This document shows, in pieces, positions 35,142-43,418 of a stretch of 64,000 nt of DNA. Position 1 is the first letter of the stretch; each line of letters opens with the position of its first letter. Source of the stretch: Paracoccaceae bacterium. Lineage in GTDB: Bacteria > Pseudomonadota > Alphaproteobacteria > Rhodobacterales > Rhodobacteraceae. The position numbers were made by a program, and so were the translations under genes. The stretch lies in contig JAUYQR010000020.1 of assembly GCA_030697175.1 (NCBI GenBank), positions 1 to 64,000 on the forward strand, in the 5' to 3' direction. Under the pieces are notes generated by a model. That model saw nothing but the letters and a program-made list of their open reading frames with translations. It was not told the origin of the DNA and did not search any database.

Positions 35142-37043
35142 ATGGAAGAAAACAACAACAAGAATCTGCTGCTGGCAACGGCGCTGAGCTTCCTTGTCAT
35201 CCTCGTCTGGTTCGTGCTGTTCCCGCCACCCGAGGCGCCTGTTGCTCCGCCAGCCCCCACCGAGGTCACGTCCGCCGATGCCGTTGCGACGCCGGCCCAG
35301 ACAACAGCTACTGCCGGACAGGCCGAACCTGCCGAAGCAGTTCCCGAAGCGCCGCGGTTGACGATCGACACGCCCAAACTGTCTGGCTCGATTTCCATGC
35401 TCGGCGGGCGGATCGATGATCTAAAGCTGAAAGCCTACCGCGAGACGATCAAGCCAGACGCGGAGACTGTTAGGCTCCTGTCTCCGGTTGGCGGAGAAAA
35501 ACAGGCGTATTATGCGCTTTACGGATGGGTTCCAGGTGGTTCGCTGTCCTTCGGTGATGTCCCCGGTGCAAACACTGAGTGGAAACTTGCCTCAGGCAGC
35601 ACATTGTCGCCAGGACAGCCGGTCGCCCTTCGTTGGGATAACGGCAAGGGGCTGACATTCACGCGCGAAATCTCCGTTGATGATGATTATATGTTCACCG
35701 TTAGCGAAACGGTCGAGAATACATCGGCAGCCGAGGTCAGCTTGCAGCCCTATGGGGTGATTGCGCGGCACGGAGTGCCGAACGACCTCCAGCATATCTT
35801 CGTGGCCCACGAGGGCGCAGTCAGCCGCGTCGACGGCGAGCTTTGTGAGCGGGATTATACGGGTTCAACCTGGCTTTCTTGCGACACCTTCGCCCAACTG
35901 GATGATGATGCGCCCGAACTTGGCAAGGCCATCAAGGAACAGGCAGCCTCTGACGGCTGGATCGGCTTTACCGATCATTACTGGATGACCATCCTTATCC
36001 CTGAACAGGGAAAGCCGTTCACTGCTGTGGCAAAGCACGTCACGGCGTCGGATATCTACCAGACCGAAATCCGTCAGGAAACCATCGTTGTGCCTGCGGG
36101 TGGCAAGAGCACGACGACGTCCCGTCTTTTTGCAGGCGCGAAAGAATGGGAAACCATTCGCAACTATCAGAACGAAGCGGGAATTCCGGGCTTTATCGAC
36201 AGCATCGATTGGGGCCTGTTCTTCTTTTTCACCAAGCCGATCTTCGCGGTGCTGCATTGGCTGCACGGGATCATCGGCAACATGGGTCTGGCGATCATTG
36301 CGCTGACCTTTGTGCTCAAGGTGCTCGTGCTGCCGTTGGCGTACAAGTCTTACGTCTCGATGGCGCGAATGAAGGAACTTCAACCCGAAATGGAGGCGCT
36401 GAAAGAGCGCGCCGGCGATGACAAGCAAAAGTTGCAGCGAGAGATGATGCAGCTCTACAAGGACAAGAAGGTCAACCCGGCGGCGGGCTGCCTTCCGATC
36501 CTGATTCAGATCCCGATCTTCTTCAGCCTTTACAAGGTGATCTTCGTCACCATCGAACTTCGGCATGCGCCGTTCTTCGGCTGGCTGAACGACCTGAGCG
36601 CGCCTGACAGCTCGTCGCTTTTCAACTTCTTCGGACTTATGCCGTGGGACGCTCCGCCGATGGGGTCGCTGCTTCACCTGGTCTTCATCGGTATTCTGCC
36701 AATCCTTCTTGGCATCACGATGTGGCTTCAGCAAAAGCTGAATCCGGCGCCAACTGATCCCGTTCAGCAGCAGATCTTTGCCTGGATGCCCTGGGTTTTC
36801 ATGTTCATGCTGGGCGGTTTTGCAAGCGGTCTTGTGGTGTACTGGATCACCAACAATACGATCACCTTCGCCCAGCAATACCTGATCATGCGCAGCCACG
36901 GTCACAAACCTGACCTGTTTGGCAATATCCGGTCGGGCTTTCGCAAGAAACCTGCGGTGGCTGCGGCGAACAGTCCAGCCAAGCCGACGAGCGTATCAAA
37001 GCCCACAAGTCCAACAAAACCCGGGCCAAAGGCAAGGAAATGA
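35142..37043 (+). CDS. yidC: Membrane protein insertase YidC
   Basis: The 633-residue product has an N-terminal anchor (NNKNLLLATALSFLVILVWF), a large periplasmic domain to about residue 370 and the conserved insertase core. The core includes PLAYKSYVSMARMKELQPEM and KKVNPAAGCLPILIQIPIFF. YidC inserts membrane proteins alone or with SecYEG. Its stop overlaps the MOSC gene start by four bases. The canonical upstream partners rpmH, rnpA and yidD are here on the opposite strand further along. Confidence 0.97.
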   Translation: MEENNNKNLLLATALSFLVILVWFVLFPPPEAPVAPPAPTEVTSADAVATPAQTTATAGQAEPAEAVPEAPRLTIDTPKLSGSISMLGGRIDDLKLKAYRETIKPDAETVRLLSPVGGEKQAYYALYGWVPGGSLSFGDVPGANTEWKLASGSTLSPGQPVALRWDNGKGLTFTREISVDDDYMFTVSETVENTSAAEVSLQPYGVIARHGVPNDLQHIFVAHEGAVSRVDGELCERDYTGSTWLSCDTFAQLDDDAPELGKAIKEQAASDGWIGFTDHYWMTILIPEQGKPFTAVAKHVTASDIYQTEIRQETIVVPAGGKSTTTSRLFAGAKEWETIRNYQNEAGIPGFIDSIDWGLFFFFTKPIFAVLHWLHGIIGNMGLAIIALTFVLKVLVLPLAYKSYVSMARMKELQPEMEALKERAGDDKQKLQREMMQLYKDKKVNPAAGCLPILIQIPIFFSLYKVIFVTIELRHAPFFGWLNDLSAPDSSSLFNFFGLMPWDAPPMGSLLHLVFIGILPILLGITMWLQQKLNPAPTDPVQQQIFAWMPWVFMFMLGGFASGLVVYWITNNTITFAQQYLIMRSHGHKPDLFGNIRSGFRKKPAVAAANSPAKPTSVSKPTSPTKPGPKARK

Positions 37044-37795
37044 CGGCGCGCGTCGCGCATCTTGTGCGTCATCCGATCAAGTCCGCCGGGTTTGAGGAGG
37101 TGGCGGAGGTGCGCTTGACCACAGGTGCCGCGTTTCCGTTTGACCGCGTGTGGGCGGTGGCCCATGCTGCCGCGCGGTTGTCCGAACCACCGACCTGGGC
37201 GTCCAAGCTGCAATTCCTGCGGGGGTGGGGTTCGGCTGATCTGATGGCTGTGTCGTGCATCTCATCTGACGTCGACAAAGGCGAGGTTACGCTTGCGCAT
37301 CCGAGGCGTGCGCAAGCCACATTCCGGCCAGACGATGCGGCGGATGCTGCCCGGCTGATGGAGTGGTTGCGGCCTTTATGGCCTGCAAATCGGCCTGATC
37401 CGGCACGGGTGGTCCGGGTGCCTGGTCAGGCCTTGACCGATCAGGAGCAACCGTTCATCTCGATAAACAGCCTGTCGTCACTGGCGGACCTTTCGCGGCG
37501 AACGGGGCAGCCCTTGTCGTTGCATCGCTGGCGCGGCAACATCTGGGTCGACGGCTGGGAGCCTATGGCCGAACTGGACTTGATAGGGGGCGAGATCACG
37601 CTTGGCGATGTGCGCCTGCTGATCGAGGAGCCCATTGGTCGCTGCCGTGCAACCGGTGCCAACCCTGATACCGGTGTGCAGGATGTTGATACCATGACGG
37701 CGTTGGACGCAGCTTACGGGCATACAGACTTTGGTGTTTTCGCCCGGGTGGTCGAAGGTGGGCGCGTTGCGCGGGGCGATGAGGTGCGGGCATGA
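37040..37795 (+). CDS. MOSC domain protein
   Basis: The 251-residue product has an N-terminal beta-barrel segment (VAHLVRHPIKSAGFEEVAEV) and a C-terminal MOSC domain with the conserved cysteine in EPIGRCRATGANPDTG. MOSC proteins carry sulfur or molybdenum-cofactor ligands; the exact substrate is unknown. It overlaps yidC and yihA by four bases each. This yidC-MOSC-yihA order is common in Rhodobacteraceae. Confidence 0.88.
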   Translation: MTARVAHLVRHPIKSAGFEEVAEVRLTTGAAFPFDRVWAVAHAAARLSEPPTWASKLQFLRGWGSADLMAVSCISSDVDKGEVTLAHPRRAQATFRPDDAADAARLMEWLRPLWPANRPDPARVVRVPGQALTDQEQPFISINSLSSLADLSRRTGQPLSLHRWRGNIWVDGWEPMAELDLIGGEITLGDVRLLIEEPIGRCRATGANPDTGVQDVDTMTALDAAYGHTDFGVFARVVEGGRVARGDEVRA

Positions 37796-38442
37796 GCATG
37801 GTGTTTTCCCTCGCGCCCGATCCGACGGACGAAGACCGCGAAATCGGTCGGTTGATGTTCGCAGGGCCGGTGACCTTTGTGAAGGGCGTCGTTGCCATGT
37901 CTGGTCTACCGCCTGCGGACCGGCTGGAGGTTTGCTTTGCGGGGCGGTCGAATGTCGGCAAATCGAGCCTGATAAACGCCCTGACGGGGCGCAAGACCCT
38001 GGCGCGGGCGTCGAACACGCCGGGGCGGACGCAAGAGATCAACTACTTCGCGTTGGGTGAGGCGCGCTATATCGTGGACCTTCCGGGATATGGCTATGCC
38101 GAAGCACCGGTTGCGATTGTGGCGAAATGGCAGGCATTGTTGCGCCAGTATCTTGCAGGGCGGCAGACGTTGCGGCGGGCGTTCGTGCTGATCGACGCGC
38201 GCCACGGCATCAAGGCGGTTGACGAAGAGATTCTAAAGCTGCTGGATCGGTCGGCAGTGACTTATCAGGCGGTGCTGACAAAGATCGACAAGATCAGCCG
38301 GGCAGAGCTTGAAGCGGTGACCGAACAGGTCAAGGGAGCGTTGGGCAAACATCCGGCTGCGTATCCCGAGATTGTTGTGACCAGTTCCGAAAAGGGCGAG
38401 GGGATCGAGACGCTGAGGGCCATCATCGCCACGATGGTGTAA
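37792..38442 (+). CDS. yihA: Ribosome biogenesis GTPase YihA/YsxC
   Basis: The 216-residue GTPase has G1 GRSNVGKS (residues 51-58), G3 DLPGYGYA and G4 LTKIDK. EngB/YsxC proteins help late 50S assembly. The gene ends convergently with yidD, 29 bases away, and no clear terminator lies between them. The ATG overlaps the MOSC gene stop. Confidence 0.95.
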   Translation: MSMVFSLAPDPTDEDREIGRLMFAGPVTFVKGVVAMSGLPPADRLEVCFAGRSNVGKSSLINALTGRKTLARASNTPGRTQEINYFALGEARYIVDLPGYGYAEAPVAIVAKWQALLRQYLAGRQTLRRAFVLIDARHGIKAVDEEILKLLDRSAVTYQAVLTKIDKISRAELEAVTEQVKGALGKHPAAYPEIVVTSSEKGEGIETLRAIIATMV

Positions 38443-38471
38443 TTCCCACGCGATGCACTGGGGCTTCCCGG

Positions 38472-38720
38472 TCAGCGGGTCTTGTCGAAATCCCGGTCCG
38501 AGCCCGGGACCGGGTCGTAGCCGGACCCGCCCCAAGGGTGGCAGCGGCAAATCCGGTTCAGTGTCAGATAGCCCCCCTTAAGGCCGCCGTGGCGATCAAG
38601 CGCTTCAAGCGCGTAGACCGAACAGGTGGGCTGGAAGCGACAGCCGTGACCGACCCAGGGTGACAGGATCAAGCGGTAGGCACGGACGGGAAGCGCCAGG
38701 ATCTGCGCGAGCGGCGTCAT
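38472..38720 (-). CDS. yidD: Membrane protein insertion efficiency factor YidD
   Basis: The 82-residue product has the YidD signature YRLILSPWVGHGCRFQPTCS and RICRCHPWGGSGYDPVP with its conserved cysteines. It has an amphipathic N-terminal segment and is expected at the inner face of the membrane near YidC. Its ATG overlaps the rnpA stop by four bases. Confidence 0.96.
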   Translation of the reverse strand: MTPLAQILALPVRAYRLILSPWVGHGCRFQPTCSVYALEALDRHGGLKGGYLTLNRICRCHPWGGSGYDPVPGSDRDFDKTR

Positions 38721-39124
38721 TGCTTGGTCCGGTGGACTGAGGTGAGCGCGGCTTCCAGATCAGCCATGAGGTCGGCATAGACGCGCGTAACCGTCGCTTC
38801 GGGCCGGGCCACGAGGACGTAATCCCATCCGGGGCGACCAAGGTGGGGCAGCGTTTCGCGTGCCATCGCGCGAAGCCGACGCTTGGCGCGGTTGCGCAGC
38901 ACAGCATTGCCGATCTTCTTGGAGGCCGTGAAGCCGACCCGGATTGCCTGGCTATCGTCGCCCCGGTCGCGGGCTTGCAAAAGGAAACCTGCTGTGCCCT
39001 GCCGTCTTGCAGAAGCGGCCTTTAGATAGTCAGCCCGCTTTTTCATAACGCAAAGCGAAACCGCCGGGGGTGCTTCGGGCGCTGCGGCTGTGAAGCCTTG
39101 GCCCTTGTCCTCCGGCGGTGTCAT
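38717..39124 (-). CDS. rnpA: Ribonuclease P protein component
   Basis: The product is up to 135 residues and carries the RNase P signature VGFTASKKIGNAVLRNRAKR with the RNR motif. It assists the RNA subunit in 5' processing of tRNA. I used the ATG at 39124, preceded by GGGGTCTCGAC, which gives an N-terminal extension seen in related species. An internal ATG at 39046 would give 109 residues but lacks a ribosome-binding site. rpmH lies 33 bases upstream. Confidence 0.93.
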   Translation of the reverse strand: MTPPEDKGQGFTAAAPEAPPAVSLCVMKKRADYLKAASARRQGTAGFLLQARDRGDDSQAIRVGFTASKKIGNAVLRNRAKRRLRAMARETLPHLGRPGWDYVLVARPEATVTRVYADLMADLEAALTSVHRTKQ

Positions 39125-39157
39125 GTCGAGACCCCGTAAACCCCCGAAGGGGAACGA

Positions 39158-39292
39158 TCAGGCGGAAAGCTTGTGACGGCCCTTGGCGCGGCGCGCAGCA
39201 AGCACGAGACGGCCATTCTTGGTGGCCATGCGGGCGCGGAACCCGTGGCGGCGCTTGCGAACCAGGTTCGAAGGTTGAAAGGTGCGCTTCAT
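39158..39292 (-). CDS. rpmH: 50S ribosomal protein L34
   Basis: A 45-codon frame on the minus strand gives [20 protein letters not shown] and a basic tail ending AKGRHKLSA, which is L34. Its 44-residue length is normal. GGAGAGCCGCG precedes the ATG. It is the first gene of the rpmH-rnpA-yidD operon, driven by the promoter at 39357-39385. Confidence 0.97.
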   Translation of the reverse strand: MKRTFQPSNLVRKRRHGFRARMATKNGRLVLAARRAKGRHKLSA

Positions 39293-39356
39293 CGCGGCTC
39301 TCCATCAGACGGTGCCCGAACCCCAAGGATTCGAGGGCGGATAACTTGAAGCCCGT

Positions 39357-39385
39357 CCTTTACGGGCGCTTCGTCCCCAAGTCAA
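39357..39385 (-). promoter_or_regulatory. rpmH promoter
   Basis: On the minus strand TTGACT (39385-39380) and TAAAGG (39362-39357) are separated by 17 bases, about 65 bases upstream of rpmH. The -35 box is strong and the -10 box is fair. Confidence 0.6.
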
Positions 39386-39540
39386 CGCGCGCTGACCGGA
39401 TTTCCTGCAACATTTCGCCTGCCAACCGGCGGTTTTGTTTCAATGCGGCTGTGAAACCCTTGCTTGGCATCAAGGCCGCGTGAGGCGGGTGTCTTTCAGC
39501 GCCGTGACCGGCCATGTTGCCGCCCGAAGAGGATGCCAAG

Positions 39541-40296
39541 ATGATAAAGCCCGCACCGCACAATGCAGCCCCGGCCAGCCGCCCAAAGACTGCCAGACCC
39601 GGCTGGTTGCGCAAATTGCCGATCCTTGTGATTCTGGCGAGTGCGGTGGCGGGATTGGTGTTGCTGCGAGATGACCTGAGTTTTGCAGCGCTTGCGCAGC
39701 ACCGTGAGGCGCTTCTTGCCTACCGGGATGCGCATTATGGGCTGGCCGTTCTGGGCTTTATTGCCGGATATGCGGCGCTTGTCGGGTTAAGCCTTCCGGG
39801 GGCAACCGTCGCGACGCTGACCGGTGGCTTCCTGTTTGGTGTGTTTCCCGGGGCGCTTTTCAACGTGGTGGCGGCGACTGCTGGCGCGGTGGTCGTTTTC
39901 CTGGCTGCTCGCGCAGGCTTCGGGCAAGGGGTTGCGCAACGTTTGGCTGCTGGCGGCGGTGCTGCCGCGCGCCTTCAGGCGGGTTTGCGCGAAAACGAAT
40001 GGTCAGTGCTTCTGCTGATGCGGCTGGTGCCGGCGGTTCCGTTTTTCGTGGCCAACCTTATCCCGGCCTTCGTCGGGACATCTCTGTGGCGGTTTGTGGT
40101 GACGACATTTGTCGGCATCATCCCCGGGGCCGTGGTCTATACGTCGGTTGGCGCGGGCCTTGGCGATGTCTTCGCGCGGGGTGACACACCGGATCTGGGG
40201 GTGATCTTCACGGCACCGGTCTTGTTGCCGATTCTGGGGCTGGCGGCTTTGGCGGCCTTACCGCTGGCGGTCAAGACCTTGCGGAAAGGGCGCTGA
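39541..40296 (+). CDS. TVP38/TMEM64 (DedA-like) membrane protein
   Basis: The 251-residue product has about six hydrophobic segments and the SNARE-associated/DedA-like core GLSLPGATVATLTGGFLFG and LLLMRLVPAVPFFVANLIPA. Related proteins are lipid scramblases or exporters; the function here is unknown. The start at 39541 follows GAAGAGGATGCCAAG. The flavoprotein reductase gene begins one base after its stop, a pairing seen in many genomes. Confidence 0.85.
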   Translation: MIKPAPHNAAPASRPKTARPGWLRKLPILVILASAVAGLVLLRDDLSFAALAQHREALLAYRDAHYGLAVLGFIAGYAALVGLSLPGATVATLTGGFLFGVFPGALFNVVAATAGAVVVFLAARAGFGQGVAQRLAAGGGAAARLQAGLRENEWSVLLLMRLVPAVPFFVANLIPAFVGTSLWRFVVTTFVGIIPGAVVYTSVGAGLGDVFARGDTPDLGVIFTAPVLLPILGLAALAALPLAVKTLRKGR

Positions 40297-40297
40297 G

Positions 40298-41713
40298 ATG
40301 GAGCGGATCGAGACGGACATCTGCGTGATTGGCGCAGGATCGGGCGGGTTGTCAGTGGCGGCGGGCGCAGTGCAGATGGGTGCGCGGGTTGTGCTGATCG
40401 AGGCGGGCAAAATGGGCGGCGATTGCCTGAACGCCGGGTGCGTGCCGTCAAAGGCATTGATCGCCGCCGCCAAGGCAGCCGAGGCGCAGCGGCACGGGTT
40501 TCGCGGCGTGGCAGGGCTGGAACCCGCAGTCGACTTTGGCGGGGTCAAGGACCACATCGCTGCGGTGATAGAGCAGATCGCTCCGGTCGACAGTCAAGAG
40601 CGGTTCGAGGGGTTGGGGGTGCGCGTGATTCGCGCATTTGGCCGATTTGTCGGCCCGCGCGAGGTGGAAGCTGGCGGCTACAAGATCCGCGCGCGGCGCT
40701 TCGTGATCGCCACAGGCTCGCGTCCCTTCGTGCCGCCGATCGAGGGGGCAGATAAGGTGCCGTGGTTTACCAACGAGACGATCTTTGCCGTGCGTGAGCG
40801 ACCCGAGCATCTGATCGTGATTGGAGGTGGGCCGATCGGGGTGGAAATGGCACAGGCGCATCGGCGGCTTGGCTCCGCGGTGACAGTGATCGAAGGGGCC
40901 AAGGCGCTGGGACGCGAGGACCCGGAACTGGCAGGGGTGGTGCTGGAGGCGCTGCGGGCAGAGGGCATTGTCTTGCGTGAACGGCAGCAGGTGGTGCGGC
41001 TTTCGGGCGTTGCGGGCGCCGTTGAGGTGGCGCTTGCGGACGGCACGACAGTGCGGGGCAGCCATCTGTTGATGGCTGTCGGACGCAAGGTCGCCCTTGG
41101 CGGGATGGGGCTTGAGGCGGCCGGGGTTGCCTATACAGCCAAGGGGGTCACCGTGGATGCGCGGCTGCGGTCGTCGAACCACAAGGTCTTTGCCGTGGGC
41201 GACGCGGCTGGTGGCCTGCAGTTCACCCATGTCGCGGGATATCACGCCGGAATAGTGGTGCGACAGGTTGTGCTGGGCCTGCCAGCCAAGGCCACCATGC
41301 GCGCAATGCCGCGGGCGACCTACTCCGACCCCGAACTGGCCCAGGTCGGCTTGACCGAAGCCGAGGCCCGCGATGCCTACGGTGCTTCGGTTACGGTCGT
41401 CAAAGCCGAATTTGCCCATAATGACAGGGCAATCACCGAGGCCAAGGGCAAGGGGCTGCTCAAGGTGATGGTGGTGAAGGGACGGCCTGTAGGTGCCTCG
41501 ATTGTCGGGCCCCAGGCGGGCGAATTGATAGCCCTTTGGGCGCTTGCGATTTCGGCGAAACTGAAGATGTCGGCGATTGCCGCGATGGTAGCCCCCTATC
41601 CCACGCTCGGCGAAGTGTCGAAACGTGCCGCAGGAGCCTATTTTTCCCCGAAACTCTTTGATAGTGCTGCTTTGAAGCGTCTGGTGCGGTTTGTGCAGCG
41701 GTTCGTTCCCTGA
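40298..41713 (+). CDS. FAD-dependent pyridine nucleotide-disulfide oxidoreductase
   Basis: The 471-residue product has the FAD motif VIGAGSGG, the redox disulfide CLNAGC (C43 and C48) and a second Rossmann motif VIGGGPIGVE. It also has the GDAAG FAD site. The C-terminal position where lipoamide dehydrogenase has HxHPTxxE reads APYPTLGE, so the catalytic histidine is missing and a true dihydrolipoyl dehydrogenase is unlikely. It is closer to mercuric-reductase-like relatives, but without an N-terminal metal-binding domain. It is paired with the TVP38 gene. Confidence 0.85.
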   Translation: MERIETDICVIGAGSGGLSVAAGAVQMGARVVLIEAGKMGGDCLNAGCVPSKALIAAAKAAEAQRHGFRGVAGLEPAVDFGGVKDHIAAVIEQIAPVDSQERFEGLGVRVIRAFGRFVGPREVEAGGYKIRARRFVIATGSRPFVPPIEGADKVPWFTNETIFAVRERPEHLIVIGGGPIGVEMAQAHRRLGSAVTVIEGAKALGREDPELAGVVLEALRAEGIVLRERQQVVRLSGVAGAVEVALADGTTVRGSHLLMAVGRKVALGGMGLEAAGVAYTAKGVTVDARLRSSNHKVFAVGDAAGGLQFTHVAGYHAGIVVRQVVLGLPAKATMRAMPRATYSDPELAQVGLTEAEARDAYGASVTVVKAEFAHNDRAITEAKGKGLLKVMVVKGRPVGASIVGPQAGELIALWALAISAKLKMSAIAAMVAPYPTLGEVSKRAAGAYFSPKLFDSAALKRLVRFVQRFVP

Positions 41714-41745
41714 ACCCAGAAGCAACCCGGGGGGACTGAGACAAG

Positions 41746-43152
41746 GTGAAGCGGAGCCGGTTCCTCAAGACCCTGTCGGGGCGGTTTCTACTTCTGACCG
41801 TCGTCTTCGTGATGTTGGCGGAAGTCCTGATCTTCGTCCCGTCGATTGCGCGGTTTCGTGCTGATTTCCTGCTGGAGCGGTTGAAGCAAGCGCAGATCGC
41901 CGCACTAACGCAGTTGGCGACGGCCGACATGATCACGCCAGAGCTGGAGCGGGAACTGTTGGCCAATGCCGAGGTGTTCAACGTTGTGCTCAGGCGTGAC
42001 GAAGTTCGCCAGCTTATCTTGTCCTCACCATTGCCAGGCGAGGTTTACGACACCTTTGATTTGCGCATGGCTGGCCCGTGGGAGCTGATCCGCGATGCGG
42101 CTGGTGTGCTGGTCGATCCGCAAAACCGGGTTGTGCGGGTGATCGGCAACCCGGTGCAGGAGGCGGGAAGTCTGATCGAAATCACGATGGAAACGAAACC
42201 GCTGCGCGAGGCGATGATCGACTACGGCCTTCGCATCCTTGTTCTTTCGGCCCTGATCTCGATCGTCACCGCGTTCCTGCTTTTCCTTGCGGTGCAGCGT
42301 TTGATCGTGGTGCCGATTCGGCGGGTTGTGCGGCACATGCAGGCCTACGCCGAGGCACCGGAGGATGCGCGCCGGGTGATTGAGCCTACGGCGGATGTCG
42401 AGGAATTGCGGGTTGCGGAAGAGGCGCTGCAATCCATGCAGACGCAATTGACCGGCGCCCTGCGGCAAAAGGAACGGCTGGCGCAGCTTGGTGGCGCTGT
42501 CGCCAAGATCAGCCATGATCTGCGCAACATCCTGACCACCGCGCAGTTATTCGCCGACCGCATCGAAGGCAGCGCCGACCCGGCGGTTGCGCGGGCTGCG
42601 CCAAAGCTGGTCGCGTCGATCAGCCGGGCGGTTTCGTTGTGCGAGGCGACGCTGGCCTTCGGCAAGGCCGAGGAGCCGCCGCCGCAACTGCGCCGCCTGT
42701 CGTTTGCAAAACTGGCCGAAGAAGTCGCAGAGGGCGAGGGGCTAGGAGCGGAGGGGCAGGCGACCTGTCTCATCGACGTCCCACAAGGCCTGACGATCCG
42801 GGCCGACGAAGAACAATTGTATCGCGTGCTGGCAAACCTGATCCGCAACGCGCGCCAGGCGATCGACGCCAAGGGGCAACCCGGAACCATCGAAATTTCG
42901 GCTGGCGAGGACGAGGCGGAGTGGTGGATCCGGGTGGGCGACACGGGACCGGGCCTGCCGGCACGAGCACGCGAACACCTGTTCGCTGCCTTTCAGGGCG
43001 GGGCGCGCAAAGGCGGCACCGGCCTCGGGCTTGCCATTGCGGCCGAACTGGTGCGCGGCCACGGGGGCCGGCTTGAACTGGCCAGGAGTGACGCGGAGGG
43101 GACCGAATTCATGATCCACCTGCCCAAGGAGACAGCCGGCGCAGAGCTTTGA
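41746..43152 (+). CDS. Sensor histidine kinase (orphan)
   Basis: The 468-residue product has two membrane helices (about residues 13-33 and 163-185) enclosing a periplasmic sensor region and a HAMP-like linker. The phospho-acceptor histidine is H257 in KISHDLRN, and the ATPase domain has NLIRNARQAI, DTGPGLP and GTGLGLAIAAEL. The start is GTG at 41746, after GGGGGACTGAGACAA. No response regulator lies next to it. The tRNA-Arg gene and the integrated island follow. Confidence 0.9.
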   Translation: MKRSRFLKTLSGRFLLLTVVFVMLAEVLIFVPSIARFRADFLLERLKQAQIAALTQLATADMITPELERELLANAEVFNVVLRRDEVRQLILSSPLPGEVYDTFDLRMAGPWELIRDAAGVLVDPQNRVVRVIGNPVQEAGSLIEITMETKPLREAMIDYGLRILVLSALISIVTAFLLFLAVQRLIVVPIRRVVRHMQAYAEAPEDARRVIEPTADVEELRVAEEALQSMQTQLTGALRQKERLAQLGGAVAKISHDLRNILTTAQLFADRIEGSADPAVARAAPKLVASISRAVSLCEATLAFGKAEEPPPQLRRLSFAKLAEEVAEGEGLGAEGQATCLIDVPQGLTIRADEEQLYRVLANLIRNARQAIDAKGQPGTIEISAGEDEAEWWIRVGDTGPGLPARAREHLFAAFQGGARKGGTGLGLAIAAELVRGHGGRLELARSDAEGTEFMIHLPKETAGAEL

Positions 43153-43213
43153 TGCGACCAGTGATTTCACCCTTGCATTGCCGACGGCGGGGGGCTACAT
43201 CGCCGGGGCTTGC

Positions 43214-43290
43214 GGACCCGTAGCTCAGCTGGATAGAGCATCAGACTACGAATCTGAGGGTCGGGCGTTCGAATCGCTCCGGGTCCGCCA
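43214..43290 (+). tRNA. tRNA-Arg (ACG)
   Basis: The 77-base gene folds as a normal cloverleaf: acceptor GGACCCG/CGGGTCC, D-arm TAGCTCAGCTGGATAGAG, anticodon stem TCAGA/TCTGA with loop CTACGAA (anticodon ACG), variable GGGTC, T-stem GGGCG/CGCTC, discriminator G and encoded CCA. Its 3' end is the integration site of the following island. Confidence 0.95.
43277..43290 (+). repeat. Island attachment site (attL, within tRNA-Arg)
   Basis: The 14-base sequence CTCCGGGTCCGCCA at the 3' end of the tRNA is repeated exactly at 54975-54988. The two copies bound the island, and integration has preserved the tRNA. Confidence 0.85.
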
Positions 43291-43418
43291 TTACCCATTG
43301 AAATCATTGATTATTTTGTCGACTTGTCGGCGATACCCATCAATAAACCCCACATCTTGAAAACGCTTGGGCCGCTGGGCCGCCTGTCTAGCTGAACGGC
43401 CAAGGAGGCTCCGTCTGC

